Made by a program: the position numbers and the translations under genes
Shown here: piece by piece, positions 1-14,689 of the stretch
Numbering within the stretch: position 1 is the stretch's first letter
Layout of the letters: the number at the start of each line of letters is the position of its first letter
Notes under the pieces: generated by a model
The model's input: the letters and a program-made list of their open reading frames with translations, nothing else
Told to the model about the DNA's origin: nothing
Database searches by the model: none
NCBI GenBank assembly: GCA_019614645.1
Contig: JABWDB010000017.1
Location: 2,058,501 to 2,122,500 of the forward strand
DNA length: 64,000 nt
Direction of reading: 5' to 3'
Origin: Stratiolaelaps scimitus
Lineage: Eukaryota; Arthropoda; Arachnida; Mesostigmata; Laelapidae

Positions 1-3000
1 ACCGAGGACATAGCGAAATACATCAACTGACTGACGACGTACGAACGGACCAATGATCTACAGAGGCTGCAGCAACAGCAAACGATAGATGCATAGCACC
101 CAACTAGCGTTTGCTGTCGGCACAATACAAAACGAACTGACTGGCTGTCTGTGTGATGGACTCCGTTCCCGCTGCCGCTGTTGTGCGGTGAAGCTCGCCA
201 AAGTCAAGTGGCAAGAAAAGTGGCCTCTTCTCGAAGAGGCACACGACTACTCGATCGAGCGTTCGCGCGACCGGTCGCCTCCCGGTAGTCATCCCTACAA
301 TCGCTCGGCCGTATCGATGGTCGACCTGAGCGCTGGGGCCGCCGCTATCTACTTAACATCGCCCGCCCCCCGCTCGTGTCCCAGCTGTCGTATTTGTCCT
401 AGCGAACGGCGACAGCTGCAGAAGTAGCGTCCTTTGTTCGTTGCCACTTGCTGTCTCACCCTGCTGCCTTTTAGGATTACCCTTACGATCGCTTCATACC
501 ACTGTCTCTCGGGGCGAGAAGGTAACGGAAGTCACCGACGGCTGCTGTAGCGACGGGAACTGGAAAGGTGGAACTTGTTATACGAGGCCCCCTCAAGCAT
601 CGCCAGCAGAAACGGTGCACCTAGAGCCACACACGCTCAACGCACCTCGACGCGTAAGAGACGGAACATCGTAGTGGCGGAAGCAACGAGATCGTCCAGA
701 GCAGTAGCATGTTCGGGTCGCTTACGATCGAATAGGTTGAAAACTGCAACTTTCGCCACGGCCTCCTGATAACGACGGCGCGCAAACTGGGCGGAAACTA
801 CTAACGCCACACGCGACGGCAGCAGCGGCAGCAGGAGGAACGGAAGTCGAATGTGGCGTTTAAGAACATCAACGGTGACGTTAAACGCCGTTGGCTATAA
901 GAACAACTGCCAACCGACCAAATGCAGCTCTTGCGTCGGCCCACTTTTGTTGTTGTTGTTGTTGTTGTTGTTGATGGCTATCGTTGTTGCCATGGCTGCC
1001 GCCTTCAGCCGCTGTTGTTCTTGGTGCTGTCTTCGTCGATCCCTGAAGGTTGTCGGGGTACAATGCTGCAACAGCGGTTCGCGAGTGGTGTCAAAGCCAT
1101 AGCACTCCCGTACGGTATCGCCAGCAACCCCACCAGTCCACCACGTTTGTCCGCATCGTACCGGTATAAAGTATAGCTAATGCAAAGGAGTGGCAAGTTA
1201 CGAAACTGTCCACTATTTCTAGAGTAAACGGGCCCCGAACTGTCGGTTTATTTGCTCCTCCCTTGGTCGGTATAGCGTCGTTGTCGTCGTCTTCGTCGCT
1301 TCGTTCTTGGAGGAGACGACGATACAGTCGACAGGTCCCCTAAGGCCACATGACAAGTTGAAGACACACCACCTCTCTCTCTCTCCCCTGCCTCCCTCCC
1401 TCCCTCCCTCCGTCCCTCACTCTAGATTCGCTCTTTTCCTTCGTCTTTCCTGCAGATTCTTTCTTTTCCTGACAGTGCCTCAGTTCGTTCGTTGTCTCCT
1501 GCATCTTAACGTCGATCGTGTTCCTGGCAGCATGGTGAGCGTGAGTCGGAACTGGGCCAGCCGGGTCTAAGCGAGCGATGTCGGCGGCCTGCTGCATCTG
1601 TTACTGCGAGCGCCGTTTGCTTATCGTCCTCCGCCATTGCCAGCGCCATCAACGCTCACACAAGAAAACGCTACGGGAGAACTTTCTCAGGAGACCTTTA
1701 AACATCACCACCACCACTGCCGCGGATTTTGGCGCCACGAAGTCGTTCGCTCCGACGGTAAAAAGCATAAGTACGAGGTAAGGAATCAAGATTCGGCAGT
1801 CTTGCTGGTCGGGTCGCAGCCGGTATCTAGCTGATAGTCCCGTACTCTCAATCGTAATGGCCGGTACGGCTCTGTCATTGATGGAACGAGCATCCGTAAT
1901 CGCACCTGACCTCTTCTTCATTTGTCCCCCACTGTCGCAGGGTTGCTCTGGCGAGGTATCGATCGGACCTGAGCAGAAATCGGCACTGAATCGGTGGCTG
2001 ATGATTCCGATTGGACTGAGACGACTATACGGATGAAAGGCATGCACATATATAGAACAACACGGACGTACATATTGATGGCCAGAAAGTTTTTCCCACC
2101 AAACTGGGATATGGAGCAGCATAAGACCGATGCACGAACGAGCGAACAGTAGTCATCTGACGCTTGTAGCTCGTAGCGGTTCACACGCCAGGAACGGCGA
2201 GAGAGAGAGAGAGAGAGAGAAAAACGTCGGATCAAAAAAGGCGAACGTATTTAGGGGTGGAGTGGGCTTCTGGGGGGAGGTGATGCTACGGTGACTGTGG
2301 TAGTCGTCGTCGTCGTAGAAGTAGTAGACGATAGGACAAAATAGGCCATGTCCGTTGATGTTGCTACGTTTGTCCGTGCAGACGTGTCCGTGCGTCCGTA
2401 CCCAATCCCTTAGGAGGGACACGTTTCACCGGCCAGGATGCTACTGAGGTGCTGCTCCTTCTGCTGCGTTCGGAGACGACATCGAGTCCCGGCCCGGGAG
2501 GACACTAGGTACCGCACGAACCTTCCGAGTTCAACGAAGAGGACGTGACGACGATGGCTCTCATCTTTCCGGAGGTAGCGGGGGCGAATGGGAGGACACT
2601 GCGGGAACCGACGACCTCCTCAAGCGGTTGGTTTGAACGAGGTACGCGAGTTCGGTGTGACACGGACAGGCGGGAGTAGCACATTTCGATCGGGCGTCCT
2701 ATGTCGCTTGGGTTGGGCTGGTCACCTCGATGGGCTCCCTCTCTCTTTCTCTGTTCTGCTCGAGGATCTGTCACTTTCCCCAGCCATAATATTGTCACAC
2801 GAGCGAGCAAAGAAGGACGAGGACGACGACGATGAGCAGGACCGACGAGAACATCGATATTGTCTCGTGTCCCACCAACACCAATTCGGGGGTTCAGAGG
2901 CCGTGTGGGTAACAGCGTCGAACACGCACGCAAGGACAGTTGAACGACGGTCGGGTGGTGGACAGCAAACCCACCGCCGCCCACGTCGTCGTTGATGCTG

Positions 3001-6000
3001 TCTCTTTTTGCAGAGCGAGCGAGCTACCTAGCTAGCCCAGTCCAACAAATCAAACGGAGGCCTGCCAGTGTCCGTCAGCGTTCAGCGTGCCTCTCTCATT
3101 TTCCCCCAGCCCGTCTGAGTGTGGCCAAGTTCAACTGTCCACGGAACGCCCCGAAACACCGCCCATATCAGCGCAGCGATCGTCAGCGCCCACGTTTGTG
3201 TTATAGACCTGATTGTAAGGCCGTCACTGTGTGTGTGTGTGTGTATGTTGATCGTATCCCAGTACAAACCTGGCTGCATAGAGGCTAACTGGGATCACCA
3301 CAGCGTTTGTCACTTGGCACATTCCGTCTGCCCATCCGCTTTATTCCGCCAGTCGCGTAGCTATAATGGAGAGTGGTAAAGAGCGGTGATGGTCTCGCAA
3401 GCGCAACAAATTCGCCCAAGTTGCCTTCCGTGACAGCCAGTGGGTCAAACCGTCGAGCAACACGAAGTCCACACCGCACTCCACTATCGATTGATGCTCG
3501 TTGTCAAAACATAGCCGCTGTGTGTCCAACCAATTCAACGTAGGCCACGAAAGAGTGGGGAGGGGCCGAAGTGGGTATATATAGTGCAGCATCACGCAAC
3601 CACACAGACGACGAGAAACAGATGCTCACAGTTATAATAAATACTATAATAACTCACGTGGCTCAACATCGCCTATTGTGCGTGAAGACATAACAGGCGT
3701 CCAAGCTAATCCCTCGTTGTGACCGCTGCTGGCGAATTATGAGGTGACGCTAATACTGAGACAACAAACACGCTACGCTGATTGAACCGGATGGTGCAAG
3801 TGGGCAATATGTAACGTCCTCGACTCTACCAACCTGTCGAGCCTGGTGGTGACTCTACCAACGTGCCCTGCATTCGTGTGCGACTTGCAATCGGAGGAGA
3901 CACGTAGGTGCACGGGCTCAATTCCCACCGTTGTACATTTGCATTTAAGGGGTCCGTCTTATGAAGCAATGCCGAAAGCAGTCGCACCGTGGATAGTTAA
4001 TGTTGGCTGTGAGTCAGCCCGGAAAATTTACCTTAGACTCTACCAACCTGTTAGATCCTGGGCGCAATCCACGAGCGGCGGCGGTTGTATCTCGGCTTGC
4101 TGTGGCTGGGTAGACAGGGCGTCTGTGTTTGGCGTACGGATCCACGTGTGGGGTCTTTCGCGACGACGAGCTCGGTGTGTTGTTTCCGTGCCGCGAAAGA
4201 AGCTTACGAGCACAAATGACCTTCCCTTAATGGCGGCCGCACTTGTCGTTGCTGTCGTTGTAGTCGCACTGACGAAGTAGAAATGCTAGCATTAGGTCAA
4301 TTATCTCTAGTTGGAATCAGCCAGTTGTAGCTTGCGCACTGCTCCTTGGCGTATCGTCGATGATCGAAGCTCGCTCACTCACTTATTCACAGACACTTGA
4401 GTGCTCATGTACAAGCATCCGTTGTATGAGATGTCACTAACACTATCAGCACTAAATGTTGGTGTTGTTGTTGTTACCGTAGGTAACTATTATTATTATT
4501 ATTATTATTATTATTACTACTTTTAATATTATTAAGACGCGTTGACCGAAGTCTCGTTTAGGAGCTTTATGAACGTTTCGCTCTGCTCAGCTCAAGATCA
4601 GCTCGCTGACTGCCTATTTGTCCGTGCGGCTCTGTATTTGCGTGTCACTTGCTACTCGACAATATCAGACACCCTCGCGAGAGCAGAAAGAGGAAGGTAG
4701 CGTGGAGATAGGCGTGATTTTCCTTACATCCCCTTGTGGGGCTCCCTATACTTTCTCCCACGAACTCACTCCAGTCACTCAGTCACTGTCGATCAACGGG
4801 CGCATCCGACTGAACGATTAGGTTATTCGATACGGCGCTACACCGAAATGGAGTTATCCGTTAACAGTGTGGCAGTACGACCTTAGCATGAACGTCTGAC
4901 TAGGCGTACACCCGACGTGGTGTTTAGAGGAAGAGAGAGAACGAGAGGCGATCGGTCCGGCCGGCCCGGCCCGACCTGGCCTAGCCTAGCCTGGGTTAGG
5001 CACTTTTCCTAAAGCTGTTTGTTGAAGTTGTGTCTTGGAGCCACAGGCGATACAGTAGCGGCACTCCACTTCGTCACGTTCACTGCAGCACCTCAGAGCA
5101 CCTTACATCTCTGTCCTCATCCTATTCTCGACCTCTTCCCCGCTCCACAACCGCACAGCTAGAAACAGCTAACAACGATCACGAGCAACGATAGTTCGAT
5201 GGTTGCATATACTGAAACGGTGACGCCATCTCCGTCAACGGGCGGCGGCCTGACGAGACATCCCTATTCGACTACTCGACGTCGGGGATTTAATCAATTG
5301 ACAGTCATTTTCAGTATTCACATTATCATCATCATCATCAACAACAACAACGACAACAACATTATCGTCAAAAAAACACCACGACGACGAAACGCGGCAC
5401 AATCAGCGAAAACACGACCTCTTGTACTTTGTAGAACTTCTCCTGCGAACAATGATTGACACAATATTCGCTCACAGAATCGGTGGGACACGACGTAACC
5501 TGCTAATCCATACACTGGTGCCACAAGACCTCGCGAAATGATTGTATCATTTCTTTGACATACACACCGTCCTTACACACCGTTGTTTTGTCCTGTTTTA
5601 CCTACGCTATTTCCTCTTGTTCGTTTGTATCGTTTCCGTGATAGCGAAAGCACACCTTTCAACTCTTACTTCATCAACTTACTACTGCATTTAGTATCTT
5701 CGTTCATCTGTCGTCACCGTGGCTGTCTTCATGATCATTATCCATCGGCCGTCCCTTCCATTGCGTGCTTCTGAACAACATGTTCAGAAAATCGCTGCCA
5801 TCAAGTTTACAACAGCAGCTGGCGCTGTTGAGCCTTCCGTATTGCTGTTATACGTGCAGTTGTTGTTGTTGTTGTTGTTGCTGTCGCTGCATCCGTTGTT
5901 GTTTTTGTTGTTGTTGTTGTTGGCACAAAATCAGCCCAACAACTCAAATTGCTGATCGATCTTCTCAACCAATCACTCGACGACACTTCGACGCACGGCG

Positions 6001-6780
6001 CTAACTACTTTATACAGCGCTCGCGGGCGGCCGGAGTCTTCCTCGATCTCAGCTTTTTCGTGTCTACTTGCAGCGGGAACTTCGCACGCGGCGGCAACTT
6101 TTCAAGCGCGCGCGACGAGCGTCCTCCATGGACCGGCGCCAGGCTCTCACTGGCGCAGGCCTCGTCCTCAGGTCGGCTGGATGGCGGGCCTGAGTGCCTG
6201 CCAGGCTAGCCGGCTGTCGATCTGTCTGTGTGTCTGTCTGTCAGCCAGCCAGCGTACGGTCTAGCTTCGATACACGGACCGCGCACACGCACGCGGCTTC
6301 GCTTGCTCGCTCGCCCGCTCGCTTACTACAGAGACCAACGTAGGCACGGACACACGGACGCACAAGCCGACCGACGCACACCTTACCCAGACGCTGGGAC
6401 GCAATCGGAGAGGCACAGCGGAGGGCCCGAGACGGGTGGGAAAGGGCGTTGCGCGCGCAATGTCCGAACGCCCACGGCTGGTTGGCGTTCTCAGCAATAG
6501 AGAGAGTCAGACACTCGGGGCCGATCTCGGAATGGAACAGCTCGAATCGCACCGGAGGCTGGCGAGTCGCATCGGAGACGCGCGGTCCGACAACTGCACG
6601 CGACGGGTCGCGCAGCCACCGGCCAGTGAGTGACCGATTGGGAACCACCGCTGAGTGCGAGTGCACGAAGGCGTTTATAGGCGTTCGTTGTATCGATGCC
6701 GGTGTGTACGAAGAGCGCATTATACGAATAGCGAGTAATAATGAGCTATAATAATGAGCTACATTTACCATTTACCATTT
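1..6780. other. GC-rich low-complexity region with no supportable gene
   Basis: This stretch is richer in G+C and CpG than the rest of the window. It carries many short simple-sequence tracts: TTG repeats near 945-975 and 5855-5925, GA near 2199-2220, GT near 3230-3245 and ATT near 4490-4516. Open frames exist on both strands, but they translate to low-complexity or cysteine/arginine-rich strings. None shows a recognisable domain or a pair of splice sites with consistent frame. It could be promoter, 5' UTR or intronic sequence of a gene lying to the left. I cannot support a coding call. Confidence 0.5.
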
Positions 6781-6995
6781 ACCATTCTATATAGTGCAAA
6801 TGAGAAGTGAACGAAGTGACGTTTGGGTGAGAAATTCATGGCACAGCGAGAGAGTATACGGAACTATGGGGGGCTTGTTTTACTCGATAGGTTTTTCATG
6901 GTTCATCATCGCTGCTTTCGCAACAGCGTCATAACACATTGTGCGCGGAATAGGCCAGGAATAGGCCAACAAAGAGATTATCGTCCAACCCCTAG

Positions 6996-7239
6996 TTATG
7001 CAAATGCTGCGATAACTGTCGCAACTGGCTCGCTCGTGAGATGTCCTGAAATGAAGTCACCTTGTCTGTGATCTCCAATCACCCCTCCTGAATCGATTAC
7101 ACCAGTAGTAAACCTTTCTTGGCTTGGTGAAGTCCCTCTGTTTAATGTTTTCGACAATTTTCGATGAAAATTCATTCGGGCTTGTTCCTTCAAGATACAA
7201 AAAATTGATAACATCAAGCTCATTTTCAGCATAAAACAA
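6996..7239 (-). pseudogene. Mariner-family transposase N-terminal fragment (decayed)
   Basis: Read on the minus strand from 7239, the peptide contains FLYLEGTSPNEFSSKIVE and then KVYYWCNRFRRGDW. This resembles the N-terminal paired helix-turn-helix DNA-binding region of mariner transposases, in which an F-x-x-G-x-(S/T)-x-x-E helix is followed by a W-x-x-R-F-x-x-G-D motif. The frame breaks just after the GDW motif, and similarity appears to continue in another frame to about 6996. No catalytic DDD domain is visible nearby. This is a truncated, inactive copy. The family call rests on motif layout alone. Confidence 0.55.
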
Positions 7240-7926
7240 TAGCTTTTAGATTCATGTCTGTTCTAAGAAACCTGGTTATGATGCGTCGTTTCAAAGTCTA
7301 CCAAAGTTCTCCAACGTACAAAATAACTTCGGATGACCTATATAACCGAGCCAATCAAACTGCATCTTGTTCCGCTTCGTTCACTTAATCACTCATCATG
7401 TTGAGAATAGGCATTGCTTTACAGCGACTTGTTATAGAGTGATAATATGGCCTCCATGTATAAGTACAAATATGTAACTCTAAGAAATCGACGCTATTTC
7501 GAATGTAGGCAGACAATATCTAACTAGTTGTGTTTCCCCGAGACGGATTCCGTTCCAATAATCATTTCGGTTGGCAGTTTCGTAGGAAGATTTCCTGATC
7601 AGATGTCAGCAATAGTGACCAAGCTGTTGCTGCTGCTGCTACTGAAACATAAGAGAGGATCGCGCGACCATCTGCAAAAGCCGCCACCGACCGACGCGGC
7701 CACAGCCGACGATGCGTTCTCCACTCTGATATGCTCTAGTAGAATTATTCAAATACAGATGTAGCCTCACGGGATCGCCATAGTGAGATCAAGGAAGGAA
7801 AATGTTTGCCTCGATTGCCGATTGGTTGCTGCGCAAGTCACCCGAGAAGAAAACCCGATGCCTTCAGAAAAGCCACATGTCGTAAGCGATACCATCGCTC
7901 ACCTCACGCGAATGCTTTCGACACCC

Positions 7927-7966
<40 letters not shown>

Positions 7967-10900
7967 CGTATACAATATCTAATAATTGATACAGTAAATG
8001 TATTGTGAACACGATTGTAAGAGATTTAAAAGCTTTGCCATATTGCAAATCGTTGTTTCAATCTCCCTCACAATAGCTAAAATCAGGGGCTGATCAGTTA
8101 ATTTTTGTTAGTGTTCACCGTAGCAAATGTACAATAGGCATTTTATCCAACCGTCTTATGAACTTTGTTGTCAAGTGGCATACTTGAAAGCAACAATGTG
8201 ACTTCGATAGGGCCAGAATCTTCTAAAGTTGTCTATGCTCGACCCTTGAAGAATCTAAGCAGGAAGACGCTTAATGCAAGCTTTTGTGCCCAAACAGGAT
8301 CATGGCCAATTAGTCGTTCCATAAACGTCACCGGACACCTCTCCGTAGACAGACACAAATCGCAGCCTTGAGACAAAGTCCGCGCGCGAAACGTCCAAGT
8401 CCGACACCACCTATGTGTTCGATGTCCTGTGAAAAGTTCTTTCAGCCCTTGATTCATAGCACTTACCGCGTTTCACATATGGCCCACAGCTATTTGTGCT
8501 TGAGCTCAATACTCTGCATAATGCGACCTTGGGCAATGAATTCGCTGGCTAGAATTCACCACAGTTTTTGCACTTGGCGCTCGCTCACTCTCTCCTTTTA
8601 TCTCTCTCTCTCTCTCTCTCTTCATTTTTGGATGGCGTTCGTTTCTCCCTTGCTTGAGTCGTTGTTCTCCATAGCCAATCGAGATTTACTTGATTGACAG
8701 AGATTTTCTGTGTGGTCCGTGCGTGTATGTATTACAGCTTCATGTGAGACGCATGCCGTACAACTGGCTGTCTGTCAGCGTCCTTGTTGGGCGAACGAAG
8801 GACGAGACATATGCTGGGCTGTTCAAGCATCCAGCTTACATGGTCTCAATCTAAACCACACGGCGGCTCGCAGCCGCACACAATCCACAAGATACAGCCG
8901 TTGTCCCAAATCCGCTTGGCCGACAACGGCCGACCTGTGACTGACTGTGAGAGAGCGGAATACAAATTGACGAAGTGGACCACAGTGACTCCCTCCCTCC
9001 CTCCCTCATGGCTAGAACGTCCCAAGTTTCCGCCTCACTTCGGCTATGCACTCAGATTAAAGTTAGCGCTCACTCAGATTTGGATGGTGCTGGATAGAAA
9101 TGGAAAATAAAAGAATATCAATTCGGCCAAAACGAATTCCGTGCTGCCCGAGAAGAAGGCAGAAATTGCCAGCGAAATAGGATAACAACGAAGAGGCGGA
9201 CTTTGAGTGGGGCGCCATTACGTCGCTGCTATTCTCCCTTCATCCCAGCTGCTATCGTGCTCCCCTCGTTCGACGGTCTATGCTTTATCGTGAGTCCCTC
9301 GCCGGCTGACTAGTTCGCTGGCCGACTTGGCCGCCGTAACAGCCGAACAGCAGCACATCGCTCAGTATAATCCTGTAGGGCCCGCCGCCCCCGCCCCCCA
9401 CACCCGCTAGGGCCAGCTAGGGCTGCCGAAACAACAGCAAGTGGCGGTGTGATAACAATTTGAACGGGGCACACGCGTTCGTGTTATGCGTCGTGCCGGC
9501 ACTGTTGACTCCGTTGCCTCGGCTAGACAAACAGGCGATGAAGATGAAGAAATGGCGAGGAGGCGGAGACGGGGGAGGGGGTCATAGGAAATTGTCCGAA
9601 TGCAGAATCAAACGAAGGACGCAAGAAGGGGGGGCTGGAAGAATACGTGGCGGAGTCAAAATGCGCCGAGATGGCGTTCGTGGCAGAACGAATCTAGCAG
9701 GGATTTGCTGCTGCTGCAAAACCGCTGCGCATCGTGTGGCCTCTGGAGGCGGTATTTGACGGTGTTGTGGTAGTCGACATGTTTTTGCCGCTTGCCTCTC
9801 GTGGTACAAACACAAGACGTGATTGTAAAACCAGTACGGTACACTCGTGGAGGTAGAAAGATGATGAGAAACGAAGCTAGCCATCGCTGGCTCTGGGAAC
9901 TACAGTATCTATGAGCAGCTGATTCCATTGTGTATGGGGCTGACAACAGTATTGTGATGAAACTGCAATGTATTTTGGGAAAAATTCAATTTGGAAAATA
10001 TTTGTTGTGCAGGCAACATACATAGGGAACTTTGTTTGTAACGGGTTTGTTAAGCGTCTTCGTGGCGGGGTTAACCCGTTACTGAAAAAAAAAAATAGAA
10101 TTTCGTTTGCGGTGGGCCCCCCGGCCTTTCTTCATCCGGTATCTCTCTTCTCTTCCTGAGATGACTGATCCGAGTCTATCTAGAGCCCTCGTATGCCAAC
10201 AAGGATAAACAATCAATGAGTGAAAGAATCCTGCCCTCCTCATATTTCACTAGTGTGTTCGATGTATTCTGCAGTAATCACACCGTGACCCTCTTGAGAG
10301 ATCCCGCCGGTTAACCTAAATCAGTGGGCTACCGTCGACCTTGGCCAGTGATACTTTTCTCCGAAAAAAAAACCGGCAGATTCTTCTATCGGTTGTAGCG
10401 CACCACGGTCATTCCGTCGGCTAGAGAGCCATCAAAAACCGAAGAGCTAGGTAACCGATCAACATTAAGGCGGCGGTCGCGACATAACGGAGTTCGGGGG
10501 AAAAGCTGTAGAGGATATGGAAGAATAGAAGAAGAATCCAGGCTCACCGTACAACAGTCGATCACGTCGCGTGCAGAAAATGAAATCTTTCTCAAAGCCC
10601 CCTTTTTCATGATGTGTTATACTTTTAATTCTTACACGAACTAACCCGAAAGATCGATTCCTCCGCTTGGTCTTTCTGTCAAAATATCTGACCTCCGAGC
10701 TTAAGCATTGTAAAATTGCAGCTCCTTCAAGAAACCTTTACCTAGTGAGAAGCGAACAATTGGAAAGGGCTTTATTTCCAGGGTTCTGTAGGAGGTGTCG
10801 TATAAGAGACATCGTTATGGGAATCGCCGGTGTAATCAAATTTTGTACGTTTGTATTTGCCTATACACCAGTTGTTTTTTGTTGAATTGATCTACAATAA

Positions 10901-13900
10901 AAACGTTATTGAATAAACAAACGAGTCGTAACACGCCCGGCGTAATATATTGTATTTTTGTTCACCATTTGCACTTCCTTCTTCGAGCCCAATTCAAGTG
11001 AGCCTTTTCTCAGTCCATCCAGAATTCTTTAACAAGCTTGTGCATCGGTACGGCAAGACTTCGGCTCAGAAGGCAGCATAAGAGTGTCCATAGTTTGTTG
11101 CTCGATTTGGGATAAACAAACTGCAACGCTGAGATTCGTATTTCCCAAAGAGGATCTTATTTCCAGATCAGCCAGTTGCATGCAACTGTATACGTGTATA
11201 TATATTTGTATGTTCAAGTAGCTTGAGTACAGGACCTGACTACCAGGTACCCTAACAGTTAGTTATGGCACCTTTTAAACACCACCTATTCTATATTATA
11301 AGTAAGTACGCAAAGACACATCGGAGTAATGAGCTGATTGTTGGGGAAGTAACATGGTTTGAAGATTGGAAACCAGCCCCATTGAACATGTAAGGCTAAG
11401 CTGCTCATTTGAGAAGTCCAATATAAACATTGTCAACTTAATGGCACGTTCTCTTGAGGTCTAACAATTCTCCAGGGAGCACTCGCCTTCAAAAGCGGGT
11501 AATTTAAGAAGACCTTGAGACTGGCCGTCCCATCGGTCCAGCGTTCATATTAGCATGTTGTTTCACTTGACTATAGTCAAGTCATGCAGTGGCTATCCCG
11601 GGTGTCGGATAATATCGACAGAGAAAGAACGAGAAGTTGGCCCCTCGTTGTACACGATGTGGCTCTATGGTCAAAGGCGTACACTGTCATTTCGTGGAAT
11701 CTTCCCGGTTGCTTCTAATCCGCCAGAGCTTCGTGTAACCGAACGCTTCGTGCATAAGTCATGAGCCCACTTGTGTTGACGCGACTGTCTAAATCGGGTG
11801 ACTTGCACACAATACGATCGACCAACAAAAGCAGCGAAGGTGATGTACCCATCTGCCCACATAATCGACTAAGCATATACCAGTAGCGCCTTTCAACAAC
11901 CTTAATGAGGACGTCGTGAAGGGCTCGACGACAAAGAGCCACGGTGGATCCAATGACACCGATCGCGTGTCATATCATTTACGAATAAATTGACAGCAAG
12001 CACAACGACGTTCAGTCAATTCGTACACTATAATAGACGGTGGACACAATTGCATCTACCTACCTATTTTATAAAAATCCGCTAATAATTATGTTAGTCT
12101 ATCCGGACCAGCCGACGGATTCCGGGTGATCGCTGGCTTTACCGTTAACTAATTACAGATGCTTTCGTTTCGAACAGATATGTTCCCGATGCGCTCTGAG
12201 TTTTAATCTGCTGTCCACAAATACTAAATATTCGTTGTCTAGGATAGTACACACTAATTGCGTAAACGATGGTGATTCAAGCGTTGGTACTTTGCAACTC
12301 GATTTAGCTTTTCAAGTCAGTCTCAGCGTTTACATATTCTGAAGCTACTGGATATACTTACATTTGAGTTTGTGCGTATGCAGTCGACCATGGTCACTCC
12401 CGTCGGATTACCAGATACTGGCGTGTTACTTGGAGTTCGTTCGCGCTACTAGTGGCTAGTTAAACTTCGTATTGTAGTAAATTAGAGCAATTAGCATTGA
12501 CTGATTTGCTTCACATAGATCGATACGTTTCGTCTAAATCTAACCGTCGCCAGAATAATGAATGCAGAAAAACCTGTCAGCTGCGAGTAGCGTACAGCAC
12601 TGCGCTGGCAATAATCACGGTCGGACAATGTGTAGGAACTGGACCACTACTTCATCGTCATGGTTGAAGGTTTGTCAGACCGGGACAATAACTTTTGCAG
12701 AGAGAGAGAGCAGTTGACCATCTAAGCGATGTGGCTGGTGTGAAAAAGATTATTAGTTGGAGCAGACATGCGTACCCCTTGAAGGCAGGCACAGAATCAG
12801 TCGTTGTCAAGTCGGTCATTTCTTGACCAAACATTCGAATGGGTCGATTCATCGTTGCGATCATGTCACGGTTGATAGAAGACTCTACAATGACGATGCA
12901 CAATATAGATATAATTTCTTACGGGCTAAGTGGGTTTACCAGACGGTATTTCTGCATAGTTCTGTAAAACAATAGCTGAGTTGTAAAATACTTATGTTAG
13001 TGTCACCTTTATGTCACGTGTTAAGTGCATAATACAAACATTTTACAATGCTAGCGCGAGTCGATTCAATGAGGTAACAGCTGGGCACTCGTCACGAATT
13101 TGTTGTCGAAAAGGATTGAATAGTACGAGTCAGAATCTCAGGTGGTGGACATGCCAACACACTATATATATATATATATATATATATAAAGGGGTGGGAA
13201 TATTTTTGTCGCATTTTTGGTCATTGAAACTTTGCCCACATAAGTGTGTACCAATACCAGCTTGTGGAAAGATAGTAACTGAGTGATGGTGTATCCGAAC
13301 AACTCGTTAATTTATTAAACGTTATGTATATTGATAATAATTGTAAAAACCGTTTTAATCTACGATCACATACGTATCGCGTATCCATTTCATATAGAGG
13401 GAGTTAGACATATTAATGTATAACAGATTAAAAAGAAAACTGTGTGTCTCCAAAGGCGTTAGTAACGCGACTTAAAATGGTCTACAAACTGTCCCCATCA
13501 GTATATCAATGGATTGCAGACATAGTCTTGCGTTCACGCCATATGAACAGCATCCTGATCACTCTCTTATATTTGAAGTGACTAAAACAAGCGTCAAGTC
13601 TTGATACCCCTCTAGCCAATTAGTCGGATTTCTATCGTTTTACTGCAGAAACCAATTTGTTTAGGTCACAGCATTGCCGGTCTTCTCGAACCGGGGTACC
13701 ACATACTCTGAATCCGTGAACGATGTTTAAATCGTTAGATTAAAATATATGGCTCATTATTGGATTTAACCGAATCCCATCGAACACTCGTGCATGATTG
13801 CATCTTACCACGTCAATAAGAACATCGTGTGCCATATAAATAAGTGGGTGACTCCACTTATTAACTCAACCATTAATAAGATGGCAAATGTCTTAGTTCA

Positions 13901-14407
13901 TATAATATATAAAGAGAAATCTTAGTTTCATGTTTAAATAGAGAAAAAAATGAACTACAAAATATCTAAGTTGCATTTACAATATCGTCAATTCAGCTGT
14001 ATAACGTATGTGTATGGAACATATGTCCAAGATCGGCAATTGTATCGGCAAAATGTACATATGTATATATATATATATACCAATTTATAGGAACCGTCAG
14101 GGCAAGAAGTCAGCCCGACTCTTCCGATCACCATATACGTCTATAGACACATGCTTAGATTTCTTAAGAATAAAATAATACAAATATGAAGGCCAACCCA
14201 ATGCAAAGGCGAAATTTCACAATCCGCCTTGTCCCTGATGTTCACCACATATCCATCATTATTGGTATACCCTCGAGAGTCAACACTACCCCGAACGTTA
14301 AAAAAATCTAGACACTAGATAGCATGAACCCGTTTTATACGGGTTTCCCTCATGGTTACGATAAAATCTGTTCATTTTTCCCTCATTGTCTTTTTCCTAA
14401 GCTCCGT

Positions 14408-14454
<47 letters not shown>

Positions 14455-14689
14455 ACAAATAGAGTAAGCCGATTCGGTGACATGCTGGCTAATTTGTTAG
14501 CTAGTGCGTGAGATCGCAGTTCACCGTCCGTACACGATGCGCGAGGACAATATGTAAATGGACAGGCTGTCTCCGTGTGTTTCCGACACCATGCTTCGCC
14601 ACCACACTTGTAATGAGACTATAACTATTATATAAACGAATGTGCTGCCGCGGATGCCCATGGATGCATGACACGTGGACAGCGTTAGT
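7240..14689. other. Intergenic region without a recognised gene
   Basis: About 7.4 kb of AT-richer DNA between the mariner fragment and the 3' end of AGO-A. It holds (TA)n tracts at 7930-7962 and 13163-13188, a CT tract at about 14408-14450, and AATAAA-like sites on the plus strand near 10897-10918 that could belong to an unseen transcript. No open frame here has family resemblance or supportive splice sites. Confidence 0.5.
7930..7962. repeat. (TA)n microsatellite
   Basis: An uninterrupted run of alternating T and A of about 33 bases. It is one of many such tracts scattered through intergenic and intronic DNA of the window. Confidence 0.95.

Noticed and set aside
5719..6004. Poly-Leu and poly-Cys frames
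   Set aside because: These are frames of a TTG/TGT simple repeat, not proteins.
6228..6771. Overlapping long open frames on both strands
   Set aside because: GC-rich, low-complexity sequence with no domain, and both strands are open, as expected from composition.
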